A DNA stretch of 64,000 bases, from NCBI RefSeq assembly GCF_001742225.1, contig NZ_CP017077.1, forward strand, positions 310,001 through 374,000, given 5' to 3'. A program made the position numbers and the translations under genes. How positions within the stretch are numbered: position 1 is the stretch's first letter; the number at the start of each line of letters is the position of its first letter. This document shows positions 16,284-25,096 of this stretch, piece after piece. The notes beneath the pieces were generated by a model. That model was given only the letters and a program-made list of their open reading frames with translations, made no database searches and was not told the DNA's origin. The DNA comes from Novosphingobium resinovorum (GTDB lineage: Bacteria; Pseudomonadota; Alphaproteobacteria; Sphingomonadales; Sphingomonadaceae).

Positions 16284-16294
16284 AGTTCAAAACT
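16284..16294. promoter_or_regulatory. Short palindrome AGTT-CAA-AACT beside the GntR start
   Basis: An 11-bp perfect inverted repeat just 3 bp before the GntR start codon, inside the AT-rich 118-bp gap between the divergent FAH and GntR genes. It is a candidate autoregulatory operator, but it is short enough to be chance. Confidence 0.25.
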
Positions 16295-16297
16295 GCT

Positions 16298-17017
16298 ATG
16301 TCTTTCGCGATGACGAAGAAGATCAGCCTGACCGAGCGGGCCTATCGCCAGTTGCGCGACGATCTGCTGACGTGCCGGCTGGTGCCGGGCGAACGGATCA
16401 ACATTAAGGATCTGGCCGAGGTTCGCGGCTTCAGCCTCGGCGCTGTGCGCGAAGCGCTGGCGCGGCTCACCTCCGAAGGTTTCGTCACGCAGGACGACGC
16501 GCGCGGGTTTCGCGCGACGCCGATCTCGATCGCCGATCTGGTGGACCTCGTACATGTGCGTAGCGACATCGAAGGACAGTGCCTGCGGCGCGCGATCGCG
16601 GCGGGCGGGCTGGAATGGGAGTCGGCAATCGTCAGCGCCGCGCATCGTCTGAGCCGGACGCCCACGCGCGACCTCGACGATGCCGCCCGTCTCAACGAGG
16701 ATTATGCCGACGCGCATGCCGCGTTCCATCACGCGCTCGTAGCGGCGTGCGACAGCCCCTGGCTGCTGCGCATGCGCGACTGGCTCTATGCCCAGTCCGA
16801 ACGCTATCGCTATCTCACCGTGCCACTGGCGCGGGGCGAGCGCGATCTCGTTCACGAGCACGCTGCCATCGTCGATGCGGTGCTGGCGCGCGACGCCGAT
16901 CGCGCCGTCCAACTGCACAACGACCACCTTGCCGCGACGGCGCATATCCTGATCGACGGACAGGACCTGCCGTTGCCGGCGTTCGCGCTGCATTTGCCGC
17001 GGGACAAGGTGGCCTGA
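16298..17017 (+). CDS. GntR-family (FadR/FCD) transcriptional regulator
   Basis: 239-aa regulator. The N-terminal winged HTH spans about residues 8-75 (SLTERAYRQLRDDLLTCRL, then NIKDLAEVRGFSLGAVREAL). The C-terminal FCD effector domain has metal-type ligands, including ADAHAAFHHALVAACDSPWL and a late HEHAAIVDAVLARD. Such proteins usually repress adjacent catabolic genes and are released by a carboxylate ligand. The start is ATG 16298; an internal ATG five codons on is also possible. It is divergent from the FAH operon, its likely target, and 8 bp from the convergent SDR stop. Confidence 0.87.
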   Translation: MSFAMTKKISLTERAYRQLRDDLLTCRLVPGERINIKDLAEVRGFSLGAVREALARLTSEGFVTQDDARGFRATPISIADLVDLVHVRSDIEGQCLRRAIAAGGLEWESAIVSAAHRLSRTPTRDLDDAARLNEDYADAHAAFHHALVAACDSPWLLRMRDWLYAQSERYRYLTVPLARGERDLVHEHAAIVDAVLARDADRAVQLHNDHLAATAHILIDGQDLPLPAFALHLPRDKVA

Positions 17018-17024
17018 GCACATC

Positions 17025-17807
17025 TCAGCGCTGCCGCTGCTGCCCGGTGCCGCCGCCGCTGGCGGGCATCAGCATATTGCTCATGCCGCCGTCGACCAGC
17101 ACGTCGATGCCGCTGATGTGGCCCGAGTGCGGACCGATCAGGAACAGGATCGCGTTGGCGACGTCTTCGGCCATGCCCAGCTTGCGCAGCGCGATGTTGG
17201 CCTCGCGCTGGTCGCGGCGCGATCGGTCCTCATAACCGGCGGCGGTCATCGGGGTGTAGGTCGGCCCTGGCGAGACGGTGTTGCAGCGAATTCCGTCGGG
17301 GCCCCATTCGATGCAGAACTGGCGCATCAGCATGATGAGCGCGGCCTTGCTCGACGAATAGAAGCCCAACCCCGGCGTCGGCTGCGTGCCCGACATCGAC
17401 GCCGTGGCGACAAACGAGCCGCGGCTCTCCTTGAGGTGGGGATGCGCCGCCTTGGCCAGCAGCCAGGTCGAGCGGGTGTTGATCGCAAAGATGCGGTCGA
17501 AGTCGTCGGCGGGCTGGTCGATCAGCGCGCCGCCCATGATGATCCCGGCATTGCTGACGACCGCGTCGATCCCGCCCATGTGCGCCAGACCCGCCGCGAC
17601 GATGCGATCCCCGCAGTCCGCTTCGGCGAGATCGACGACGCAGCCCGCCGCTGCCGGACCGATCGCCTCGACCACCGTGCCGAGATTGCCCGCGTCGCGG
17701 TCGGCCAGCAGCACCTGGTGCTCGCCCGGCACGACCGCGCCCGCGGCCAGCAGTTCGGCGCAGGCGCGGCCGATACCGCTTGCCGCACCGGTGATGATTA
17801 CGCGCAT
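17025..17807 (-). CDS. Short-chain dehydrogenase/reductase
   Basis: 260-aa SDR with the TGAASGIG cofactor motif at the very N-terminus (MRVIITGAASGIG), VSNAGIIM in place of NNAG, serine in TASMSGT, catalytic YSSSK, and a VDGG region followed by an unusual Gly/Gln-rich tail (SGGGTGQQRQR). It resembles 3-alpha-hydroxysteroid dehydrogenase/carbonyl reductase-like SDRs, which also lack the usual long N-terminus; this is only a similarity of layout. The start is ATG 17807, 40 bp after the AMP-ligase gene, in one operon with it. Confidence 0.85.
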   Translation of the reverse strand: MRVIITGAASGIGRACAELLAAGAVVPGEHQVLLADRDAGNLGTVVEAIGPAAAGCVVDLAEADCGDRIVAAGLAHMGGIDAVVSNAGIIMGGALIDQPADDFDRIFAINTRSTWLLAKAAHPHLKESRGSFVATASMSGTQPTPGLGFYSSSKAALIMLMRQFCIEWGPDGIRCNTVSPGPTYTPMTAAGYEDRSRRDQREANIALRKLGMAEDVANAILFLIGPHSGHISGIDVLVDGGMSNMLMPASGGGTGQQRQR

Positions 17808-17847
17808 TCTTCTCTCCCGTGCATCCGCCTTGCGTGCGGTTTTCGCA

Positions 17848-19533
17848 TCAGTCCGCCAGCCCCAGTTCGTCCATCAGCGCCGCGCGCAGCTTGAACTTCT
17901 GTATCTTCGACGCCGACATCGGCCATTCGTCGATGAACCGGATATGCCGGGGGACCTTGAACGATGCGAGCCTCTCCTTGACGTAGGCGATCAGTTCTTC
18001 GGGTGCGACCGCGACGTCGCCATCGCGCTCGACGTAGGCGGCTGGGATTTCGGCCAGCCGCTCGTCAGGCAACCCCACCACTTGCGCGAGGCGCACGGCG
18101 GGATGGGCGGCCAGCACCGCCTCCACTTCGGCGGCGGCCACGTTCTCGCCGCCGACCTTGAGCATGTCCTTGAAGCGGCCGTGGAACATGACGTGGCCAT
18201 GGGCGTCGATCGAACCGATGTCGGCGCTGTGATACCACCCGTCGGCGTCGAAGGCCTGGGCGGTCTTTTCCGGATCCTTGTAATAGCCGTCGAACAGATT
18301 GTAGCCGCGGATAAGGATTTCGCCGCGCTCGTCGGTGCCTTTCTCCTCGCCGGTCTCGGGATCGACGATCTTCATTTCGATCCCGGCGAGCGGATAGCCC
18401 AGTTTGCTAAAGCCCATTTCGGGGGGCATCGCGTAGCCGCCGGTGGTGACGATGCCGGTCGCCTCGGTCATGCCCATCGTGCCGACCTGGACCATGTTCG
18501 GGGCCTTGTCGCGATAGGCCTGGCCGACCCGGTCGGGCATGAAGGCGAAGCAGCTGTTCTGCAGGCGGACCGAGGACAAGTCGGCGCTCGCCCAGTCGGG
18601 ATGGGCGATCATCGCCTGGTGGAAGGTGACGAAGGGCAGGAACATCATCGTGACGCGCTCCTCGCCGATCTGCCGGAGGCTTTCGCCGGCGTCGAAGTGA
18701 GGCTGGCCGATGAAGGTGCCGCCCACGTCCATCGCGCCCAGCATGCACAGCATCGCGGCGATGTGGAACAGCGGCAACGGCGACCACGCGCGCTCGTCGC
18801 TGCGAAATTCCCAGCGATAGCGAGCAAGGTTGCCGGCTTCGCGCGTCACCGCCTCGTGGCTGAGCAGGCAACCCTTGGGATTGGCCGAGGTGCCCGAAGT
18901 GTAGAGGATCATCGCGGTATCGCGCACCCGCACCGTCAGGCGGGTGGCATGAATGTCCGCCTCGCTCACGGTCTCGACGGCGGCGTCGAACCGGGCTTCG
19001 TCGACGAAGCCGGGCAGGCTGTTGCCACCGAGCATGACGATCCGCTTCAGGCGCGGCGCTTCGGGCAGGTGCAGTTCGCAAGGGTCGGCGGCGGATGCCA
19101 GGCCGGGCAGGGCTTCGTTCAGGCGCGTCCCGAAATCGACATGCTCGCTGACCAGATCGTTGGTGACGATCGTCGTCAGGTCGGCGTTGTGCGCGACGTA
19201 GGCGACTTCGGGCGCCTTGTAGCGGGCGTTCATCAGCACCGACACCGCGCCGAGCATCGCATTGGCGAACAGTGTTTCGACGAATTCAATGCTGGACGGC
19301 AGCAGGATGCCGACATGATCTCCGCGCTTCACCCCGAGCGCCTTGAGCCCGCGCGCGCGGCGCAACACGCTGGTGATGACCGCGTCGTAGCTCTTGCGCT
19401 CGCCCGGAAAGACCAGCGCCTCCTTGTCCCCCCCCAGGTCCCTGCCGCGCAGCAGCAGGTCGCCCAGGGTCGTCGCCGAAATTCGGATGGCGGCGTAATC
19501 TTCGCCCGTAGTGCCCACCAGTGTCCGCTCCAC
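17848..19533 (-). CDS. AMP-dependent acyl-CoA synthetase/ligase
   Basis: 561-aa ANL-superfamily ligase that activates a carboxylic acid to its CoA thioester through an acyl-adenylate. The P-loop-like A3 motif is ILYTSGTSANPKG (about residues 209-221). Further motifs are GMTEATG, YKDPEKTAQAF, DGWYHSADIG, HGRFKDMLKVGGENV and the C-terminal SASKIQKFKLR with the adenylation lysine. The start is GTG 19533. Palindrome site 5 lies 55 bp upstream, shared with the divergent thiolase. It likely supplies the CoA ester consumed by the beta-oxidation operon on the other strand. Family members act on fatty, cyclohexane- or steroid-derived acids; the substrate is not decidable. Confidence 0.9.
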   Translation of the reverse strand: MERTLVGTTGEDYAAIRISATTLGDLLLRGRDLGGDKEALVFPGERKSYDAVITSVLRRARGLKALGVKRGDHVGILLPSSIEFVETLFANAMLGAVSVLMNARYKAPEVAYVAHNADLTTIVTNDLVSEHVDFGTRLNEALPGLASAADPCELHLPEAPRLKRIVMLGGNSLPGFVDEARFDAAVETVSEADIHATRLTVRVRDTAMILYTSGTSANPKGCLLSHEAVTREAGNLARYRWEFRSDERAWSPLPLFHIAAMLCMLGAMDVGGTFIGQPHFDAGESLRQIGEERVTMMFLPFVTFHQAMIAHPDWASADLSSVRLQNSCFAFMPDRVGQAYRDKAPNMVQVGTMGMTEATGIVTTGGYAMPPEMGFSKLGYPLAGIEMKIVDPETGEEKGTDERGEILIRGYNLFDGYYKDPEKTAQAFDADGWYHSADIGSIDAHGHVMFHGRFKDMLKVGGENVAAAEVEAVLAAHPAVRLAQVVGLPDERLAEIPAAYVERDGDVAVAPEELIAYVKERLASFKVPRHIRFIDEWPMSASKIQKFKLRAALMDELGLAD

Positions 19534-19587
19534 AATGCTCGAGTGTCTGAATGTCGCTCGAGATTGCAGCGACCCGCGTCAGGTGCG

Positions 19588-19603
19588 CCTTTCGTCGGAT
19601 AGG
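19588..19603. promoter_or_regulatory. Recurrent palindrome site 5 (CCTTTC-GTCG-GATAGG)
   Basis: 16-bp element with one mismatch, in the 140-bp divergent gap between ligase and thiolase. It is 55 bp from GTG 19533 and 71 bp from ATG 19674, so it could serve both operons. Confidence 0.6.
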
Positions 19604-19673
19604 TGCGGACGGGCCCGTGCGATCCAACAGCAGGACCACGATACTTCGTGGGATCACTTGTCGGGAATTTACG

Positions 19674-20876
19674 ATGGAAGCCTATATCTACGATCACGTG
19701 CGCACCCCGCGCGGCAAAGGTCGCTCGGACGGCGCGCTGCACGAAGTCACTTCGGTCGAAATGGCGACGCAATTGCTCAAGGCGCTGCAGGAACGCAACG
19801 ACCTCGATACGGCGCTGCTCGACGACGTGATCATCGGCATGGCGCAGCCAGTGGGCGAGCAGGGCGGTGTGCTGGCGCGCGCGGCGGTGCTGCAGGCCGG
19901 CTATGCGCAGACCGTGGCGGGCCAGCAGATCCACCGTTTCTGCGCGACCGGGCTGGACGCGGTGAGCCTGATCGCGGCGCAGGTCCATTCGGGCATGATC
20001 CAGGCGGGCATTGGTGGCGGCGTCGAATCGATGAGCCGCACCACCATGGGTTACGATTCCGGCGCCTGGACCTCGGACCCGGCGGTGGCCTACGGCAACT
20101 ACTACGCGCCGCAGGGCATCGGCGCCGACATCATCGCGACGCTGGACGGCTACACCCGCGAGGATGTCGATGCCTTCGCGGTCGAAAGCCAGCGTAAGGC
20201 GGCGCATGCCTGGCAGAACGGCTATTTCAAGAAGTCGATCGTCCCGGTGAAGGACATCCTCGGCAACGTGCTGCTTGACCATGACGAGCACATGCGCCCC
20301 GGCACCACGCTGGAAAGCCTGGCCAAGCTCAAGCCCGCCTTCGAAGGCTTCGGCAAGGCCGGCTTCGAAGCGGTCGCCAAGGCGCGTTATCCCGAGATCG
20401 AGGACATCGGCTACGTCCACCATGGCGGCAACAGCTCGGGCATCGTCGATGGTTCGGGGCTGGTGCTGGTCGGTTCGCTGGAATTCGGCGAGAAGGCGGG
20501 GCTCAAGCCGCGCGGCCGCATCCGCTCTTACGCCAACATCGGTTCGGAACCGACGATCATGCTGACCGCCCCTGCCGCGGTGTCGCGCAAGGCGCTCAAG
20601 GCCGGCGGGATGGAGGCGGGCGACGTCGACCTGTGGGAACTGAACGAGGCGTTCGCCAGCGTCGTCCTGCGTTACCAGCGCGACATGGACATCCCCGACG
20701 AGCGGATCAACGTCAACGGCGGCGCGATCGCGATGGGCCATCCGCTCGGCGCGACCGGCGCGATGATCCTGGGCACCGTGCTCGACGAGCTGGAACGGCG
20801 CGACCTCAACACCGGCCTCATCACGCTGTGCGCCGCCAACGGCCTCGGCACCGCCGCCATCATCGAGCGCGTCTGA
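19674..20876 (+). CDS. Acetyl-CoA acyltransferase (thiolase)
   Basis: 400-aa degradative thiolase that cleaves 3-oxoacyl-CoA with CoA. Active-site residues: nucleophile C90 in IHRFCATGLDAV, H356 in AMGHPLGATG and C386 in LCAANGLGTA. NEAFA (ELNEAFASV) is also present. The start is ATG 19674; an earlier in-frame start at 19551 would run through the palindrome region and lacks support. First gene of a five-gene operon (thiolase, FadB-like, acyl-CoA dehydrogenase, hydratase, membrane protein) with short gaps or overlaps. Confidence 0.92.
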   Translation: MEAYIYDHVRTPRGKGRSDGALHEVTSVEMATQLLKALQERNDLDTALLDDVIIGMAQPVGEQGGVLARAAVLQAGYAQTVAGQQIHRFCATGLDAVSLIAAQVHSGMIQAGIGGGVESMSRTTMGYDSGAWTSDPAVAYGNYYAPQGIGADIIATLDGYTREDVDAFAVESQRKAAHAWQNGYFKKSIVPVKDILGNVLLDHDEHMRPGTTLESLAKLKPAFEGFGKAGFEAVAKARYPEIEDIGYVHHGGNSSGIVDGSGLVLVGSLEFGEKAGLKPRGRIRSYANIGSEPTIMLTAPAAVSRKALKAGGMEAGDVDLWELNEAFASVVLRYQRDMDIPDERINVNGGAIAMGHPLGATGAMILGTVLDELERRDLNTGLITLCAANGLGTAAIIERV

Positions 20877-20907
20877 GCGCCAACTGACAACCAGATCGGG
20901 AACACCC

Positions 20908-23076
20908 ATGGAAACTATGCGACTGGACAAGGCCGCCGACGGCTTTGCGATCCTGACCCTCGACGCCGAAGGCGCGATGAACGTCGTCAACGATGCCTTC
21001 ATCGCCGACATGGAAGCGGTGACGCAGCAAGTCGCCGAGGATGACGCGATCAAGGGCGTGGTGGTCACGTCGGCCAAGAAGACCTTCATGGCCGGTGCCG
21101 ACCTCAAGCAGCTGGTCAACGGTTTCGAGACGCTGAGCGTCGACGAGGCCTACGCTTTCGCCAAGCGCGCCACCGACATGCACCGCGCGATCGAGCGCTC
21201 GGGCAAGCCCTGGGTCGCCGCGATCAACGGCCTGGCGCTGGGCGGCGGGTTCGAACTCGCGCTCGCGTGCCATCGCCGTATCCTGGTTGACGATCCCAAG
21301 GCGGTGGTCGGCCTGCCTGAAGTCAACGTCGGCCTGCTGCCCGGTTCGGGCGGCACCGTGCGGCTGGGCATCATCGCCGGTATGAAGACGGCGCTCGACC
21401 TGCTGCTCTCGGGCCGCTCGGTCGCCCCGGCCGAGGCCCTCAAGCTCAAGATCGTCGACGAGGTCGTGCCCGCCGACACGCTGATCGACGCGGCGAAGGC
21501 GTGGCTCGCGACCGGTCCCGATCCGGTCAAGCCCTGGGACGTCAAGGGCTGGGTGCCGCCGCAGAAAAAGGGCATGACCGTGCCCGAGGATTCCGCTGCC
21601 TACATGATGGCGGCCGGCGGCATCGCCAAGTCGGGCTACAACCAGCCCGCGCCGCTGGCGATCCTCAATGCAGTGTTCCACGGCCTGCAGATGCCCTTCG
21701 ACAAGGCGCTCGCGGTCGAGGGCAAGTATTTCGCCAAGCTGCTGACCAACCCGGTTTCGCGCAACATCGTCCGCACCACGTTCATTTCCAAGCTGGCTGC
21801 GGAAAAGGGCGCGCGCCGTCCCGAAGGTTTCCCGAAGTATGAGGTGAAGAAGGTCGGCGTGCTGGGCGCCGGGATGATGGGCGCAGGCATCGCCTATGTC
21901 TCGGCCAACGCCGGGATCGAGGTGGTTCTGATCGACCGCGACACCGCGACCGCGCAGAAGGGCAAGGACTATTCCGCGAAAGTCCTGGGCAAGCTGGTCG
22001 AGAAGGGCAAGCTGACGCAGGACAAGGCCGATGCCGTCCTCGCCCGCATCACTCCGGCGGACGATTTCGCGCTGCTCGATGGGTGCGACCTGATCGTCGA
22101 GGCGGTGTTCGAGGATACCGCGATCAAGGCCGAGACCACGCGCAAGGCCGAAGCTGTGCTGCCGGAACATGCGGTCTATGCGTCGAACACCTCGACGCTG
22201 CCGATCTCGCAGCTGGCGCAGGCGTCGAAGCGGCCCGACCAGTTCATCGGCCTGCACTTCTTCTCGCCGGTCGACCGCATGGCTCTGGTCGAAGTCATCA
22301 TGGGCAAGCAGACCAGCAAGGAGACGCTGGCCAAGGGGCTCGATTTCATCGCCCAGTTGCGCAAGACCCCGATCGTCGTCAACGACAGCCGCGGCTTCTA
22401 CACCAGCCGCGTCTTCCAGATGCTGATCCACGAAGGCGCGGCGATGCTGGCGCAAGGCGTTCCGCCCGCAGTGATCGAGAATGCCGCCAAGGCCGTGGGC
22501 ATGCCGGTCGGTCCGCTGGCGCTGCTCGACGAACTGACGCTCGACCTGCCGCTCAAGATCGTCGACCAGGCGATCGCCGAGGAAGGCGATGCCTATACGC
22601 CGCCCGCCGGGGTCGCGGTGATGCGCCGGATGCGCGACGAGATCGGCCGATCGGGTCGCAAGACCGGCGGCGCGTTCTACGAGTATCCCGAAGGCGGCAA
22701 GAAGCGCTTGTGGAGCGGGCTGGGCGAGCACTTCCCGGTCGAGGACGGCTGGGACGTCGAGGAACTGAAGACCCGCTACCTTTACGCGCAGGCCATGGAA
22801 ACCGCCCGGTGCCTCGAGGAAAACGTGCTGGAGACACCGCAGGATGCGGACCTCGGCGCGATCTATGGCTGGGGCTTCCCGTCGTGGACCGGCGGCACCG
22901 TCAGCTACATCGATACCATCGGCGTCGCCCGGTTCGTCCAGGAAGCCGATCGCCTGGCGCAACTTTACGGCCCGCGCTTCCTGCCCTCAGCCTGGCTGCG
23001 CGAAAAGGCCGCTAAGGGCGAGGCGTTCTACACGCCCGCGCAGGCCAGCGAGACCAAGGAAGCGGTGCCGGCATGA
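20908..23076 (+). CDS. FadB-like enoyl-CoA hydratase / 3-hydroxyacyl-CoA dehydrogenase fusion
   Basis: 722-aa bifunctional beta-oxidation enzyme. Residues about 1-190 form a crotonase domain (FMAGADLKQLVNG oxyanion loop, then VGLPEVNVGLLPGSGGT with the catalytic Glu). From about 310 comes the NAD-binding domain (KVGVLGAGMMGAGIAYVSA), then GLHFFSPVDRM with the catalytic His and a C-terminal helical half with NDSRGFYTSRVF. Length is normal for FadB/FadJ alpha subunits. The start is ATG 20908, 31 bp after the thiolase. With thiolase and acyl-CoA dehydrogenase it makes a complete beta-oxidation spiral. Confidence 0.93.
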   Translation: METMRLDKAADGFAILTLDAEGAMNVVNDAFIADMEAVTQQVAEDDAIKGVVVTSAKKTFMAGADLKQLVNGFETLSVDEAYAFAKRATDMHRAIERSGKPWVAAINGLALGGGFELALACHRRILVDDPKAVVGLPEVNVGLLPGSGGTVRLGIIAGMKTALDLLLSGRSVAPAEALKLKIVDEVVPADTLIDAAKAWLATGPDPVKPWDVKGWVPPQKKGMTVPEDSAAYMMAAGGIAKSGYNQPAPLAILNAVFHGLQMPFDKALAVEGKYFAKLLTNPVSRNIVRTTFISKLAAEKGARRPEGFPKYEVKKVGVLGAGMMGAGIAYVSANAGIEVVLIDRDTATAQKGKDYSAKVLGKLVEKGKLTQDKADAVLARITPADDFALLDGCDLIVEAVFEDTAIKAETTRKAEAVLPEHAVYASNTSTLPISQLAQASKRPDQFIGLHFFSPVDRMALVEVIMGKQTSKETLAKGLDFIAQLRKTPIVVNDSRGFYTSRVFQMLIHEGAAMLAQGVPPAVIENAAKAVGMPVGPLALLDELTLDLPLKIVDQAIAEEGDAYTPPAGVAVMRRMRDEIGRSGRKTGGAFYEYPEGGKKRLWSGLGEHFPVEDGWDVEELKTRYLYAQAMETARCLEENVLETPQDADLGAIYGWGFPSWTGGTVSYIDTIGVARFVQEADRLAQLYGPRFLPSAWLREKAAKGEAFYTPAQASETKEAVPA

Positions 23077-24230
23077 GAAGGCTCACCTTCGAGGCGGAGC
23101 ACGAGCAGTTCCGCGACAGCGTCGTCAAGTTCATGAAGGCGGAAGTCGGCGCTCACGCCGAACGGTTCCGGGCGCAGGGCATCGTCGATCGCGAACTGTA
23201 CCTCGAGGCCGGTGCGCAGGGCCTGCTGTGCACCTGGGCGGACGAGAAATACGGCGGTGCGGGGATCGACGATTTCCGCTTCGAGCAGATCATCATCGAA
23301 GAGAACATGCGCCACGGTGATGTGGGTTTCTACATCAACCTGCACAACGACCTCGTCGCCCCCTATATCGCCAAGCTGGGGACCGAGGCGCAGAAGGATC
23401 GCTGGATGCCCGGCATCGTCAGCGGCGAGACGATCCTCGCCGTCGCGATGACCGAGCCCTCGACCGGAAGCGACCTGGCCGGCATGCGCACCACCGCGGT
23501 CGACAAGGGCGACCACTGGCTGCTCAACGGCGCGAAGACTTATATCTCCAACGGCATCCTGGGCGATCTCGTGATTGTGGCGGCGCGCACCGATCCGGAA
23601 AGCCGGCATGGCCTGGGCCTGTTCGTGGTCGAACGCGGCATGGAAGGGTTCGAACGGGGCCGCAAGCTCGACAAGATGGGCCTCAAGGCGCAGGATACCG
23701 CCGAGCTGTTCTTCAGCGACGTGAAGGTGCCCAAGGATAACGTGCTCGGCGAACCGACGCAGGGCTTCCGCTATCTCGCGCGGTTCCTGGCGCAGGAACG
23801 GCTGGTCGCCGCGATCGGCTTTCTGGCGACGGCGCAGACTGCGTTCGACCTGACGCTGGACTACGTCAAGGAACGCCGCGCCTTCGGCAAGCCGATCGGC
23901 GCTTTCCAGAACACCCGCTTCAAGATGGCGACGATGCGGGCCGAACTCGATGCGCTGCAGACGTACGTCGACCAGAGCGTCCTGTTGCTCAACGCGGGCG
24001 AATTGACGGCCGAGGACGCTTCGTCCGCCAAGTTGCTCACCAGCGAACTGGAGGGCAGGGTGATGGACGAGTGCGTCCAGTTGCACGGCGGCGCGGGCTA
24101 TATGGAAGAATACCGCATCAGCCGCATGTACACCGACGCGCGCATTAGCCGAATCTTCGCGGGAACTAGCGAGATCATGCGAGAAATCATTGGCCGGGGG
24201 CTCGGCCTCGACGAACGGAAGTTGAGCTGA
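23073..24230 (+). CDS. Acyl-CoA dehydrogenase
   Basis: 385-aa FAD enzyme oxidising acyl-CoA to enoyl-CoA. Seen: AVAMTEPSTGSDLAGMRTTA (FAD contact), LNGAKTYISNG, YVKERRAFGKPIG, LHGGAGYMEEYRISR and IFAGTSEIMREIIGR. Alanine replaces the medium-chain catalytic Glu in FAGTSE. LAQERLVAAIG supplies the helix-G Glu of the isovaleryl/long-chain subgroup, so the enzyme should be active. The start is ATG 23073, overlapping FadB by 4 bp (ATGA); its stop overlaps the hydratase start (TGATG). Third gene of the operon at 19674. Confidence 0.92.
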   Translation: MRRLTFEAEHEQFRDSVVKFMKAEVGAHAERFRAQGIVDRELYLEAGAQGLLCTWADEKYGGAGIDDFRFEQIIIEENMRHGDVGFYINLHNDLVAPYIAKLGTEAQKDRWMPGIVSGETILAVAMTEPSTGSDLAGMRTTAVDKGDHWLLNGAKTYISNGILGDLVIVAARTDPESRHGLGLFVVERGMEGFERGRKLDKMGLKAQDTAELFFSDVKVPKDNVLGEPTQGFRYLARFLAQERLVAAIGFLATAQTAFDLTLDYVKERRAFGKPIGAFQNTRFKMATMRAELDALQTYVDQSVLLLNAGELTAEDASSAKLLTSELEGRVMDECVQLHGGAGYMEEYRISRMYTDARISRIFAGTSEIMREIIGRGLGLDERKLS

Positions 24231-25096
24231 TGGCGGTGCTCGATATCGAAAAGCTGCTGGCCTACCGGTTGCCGGAATATCGCGAGAGCTACGACATGCG
24301 CGATACCATCCTCTACGCACTGGGCGTGGGGGCGGGGCAATCCCATACGGTCGACGAACTCGACTTCGTGTTCGAACGCGACCTCAAGGCGCTGCCGACG
24401 ATGGCCTTGGTGCTGGGCACGCCCGGCTTCTGGGCGATGGACCCCAAGGCGGGGCTCGACTGGAAAAACATCCTCCACGGCGAGGAATCGCTGGTCATCC
24501 ATCGCGCGATCGAAGCGACCGGAGAACTGATCGGCACCACGCGTATCCTCGACATCGCGGACAAGGGGCCCGGCAAGCCGGTGATGATCCGCAGCCGCCG
24601 CGACCTGACGACGCTCTCGGGCGTTCCCGTGGCGCAGACCACCGGCGTTTGGGTGCTGCGCGGTGCGGGCGGGTTCGGTGGCACGCGAGATCTTGGCGGC
24701 GACCCGCTGCCCGCCGTGCCCGAGAGGTCCGCCGACTGCGTGATCGACCTGCCGACGTCGCGCAACCAGGCGCTGGTCTATCGCCTGTCGGGCGATCGCA
24801 ACCCGCTGCACGCCGATCTCGCGCTGGCGCGCAGCGTCGGGTTCGACGAACCGATCCTCCACGGCCTTTCCACGATGGGCGTGATCGGCAGGGCGCTGCT
24901 TCACAAGTGCGCCGACGGCAATCCCGACCAGATGCGCTCGATGCGCCAGCGCTTCACCGCGCCGGTGATCCCCGGCGACACGATCCGCGTCGAAATCTGG
25001 GACGAAGGCGATGGCTCCGCCCGGTTCCGCGCCTCGGTGCCCGAACGCGGCGTCGTCGTCGCCGACAGCGGCGTGGCGACGTTCGGATTGCCGTGA
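24230..25096 (+). CDS. Double-hotdog MaoC-type enoyl-CoA hydratase 2
   Basis: 288-aa protein of the peroxisomal MFE-2 hydratase-2 type. The N-terminal hotdog (VGAGQSHTVDELDFVFERD) contacts substrate. The C-terminal hotdog holds the catalytic signature YRLSGDRNPLHADLALAR, then FDEPILHGLSTMG. Such enzymes make (R)-3-hydroxyacyl-CoA, whereas the FadB-like neighbour is expected to make the (S)-isomer. The operon therefore has two hydratase stereochemistries, a combination met in steroid and branched side-chain degradation. The start ATG shares a base with the previous stop; the end overlaps the next gene's GTG. Confidence 0.9.
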   Translation: MAVLDIEKLLAYRLPEYRESYDMRDTILYALGVGAGQSHTVDELDFVFERDLKALPTMALVLGTPGFWAMDPKAGLDWKNILHGEESLVIHRAIEATGELIGTTRILDIADKGPGKPVMIRSRRDLTTLSGVPVAQTTGVWVLRGAGGFGGTRDLGGDPLPAVPERSADCVIDLPTSRNQALVYRLSGDRNPLHADLALARSVGFDEPILHGLSTMGVIGRALLHKCADGNPDQMRSMRQRFTAPVIPGDTIRVEIWDEGDGSARFRASVPERGVVVADSGVATFGLP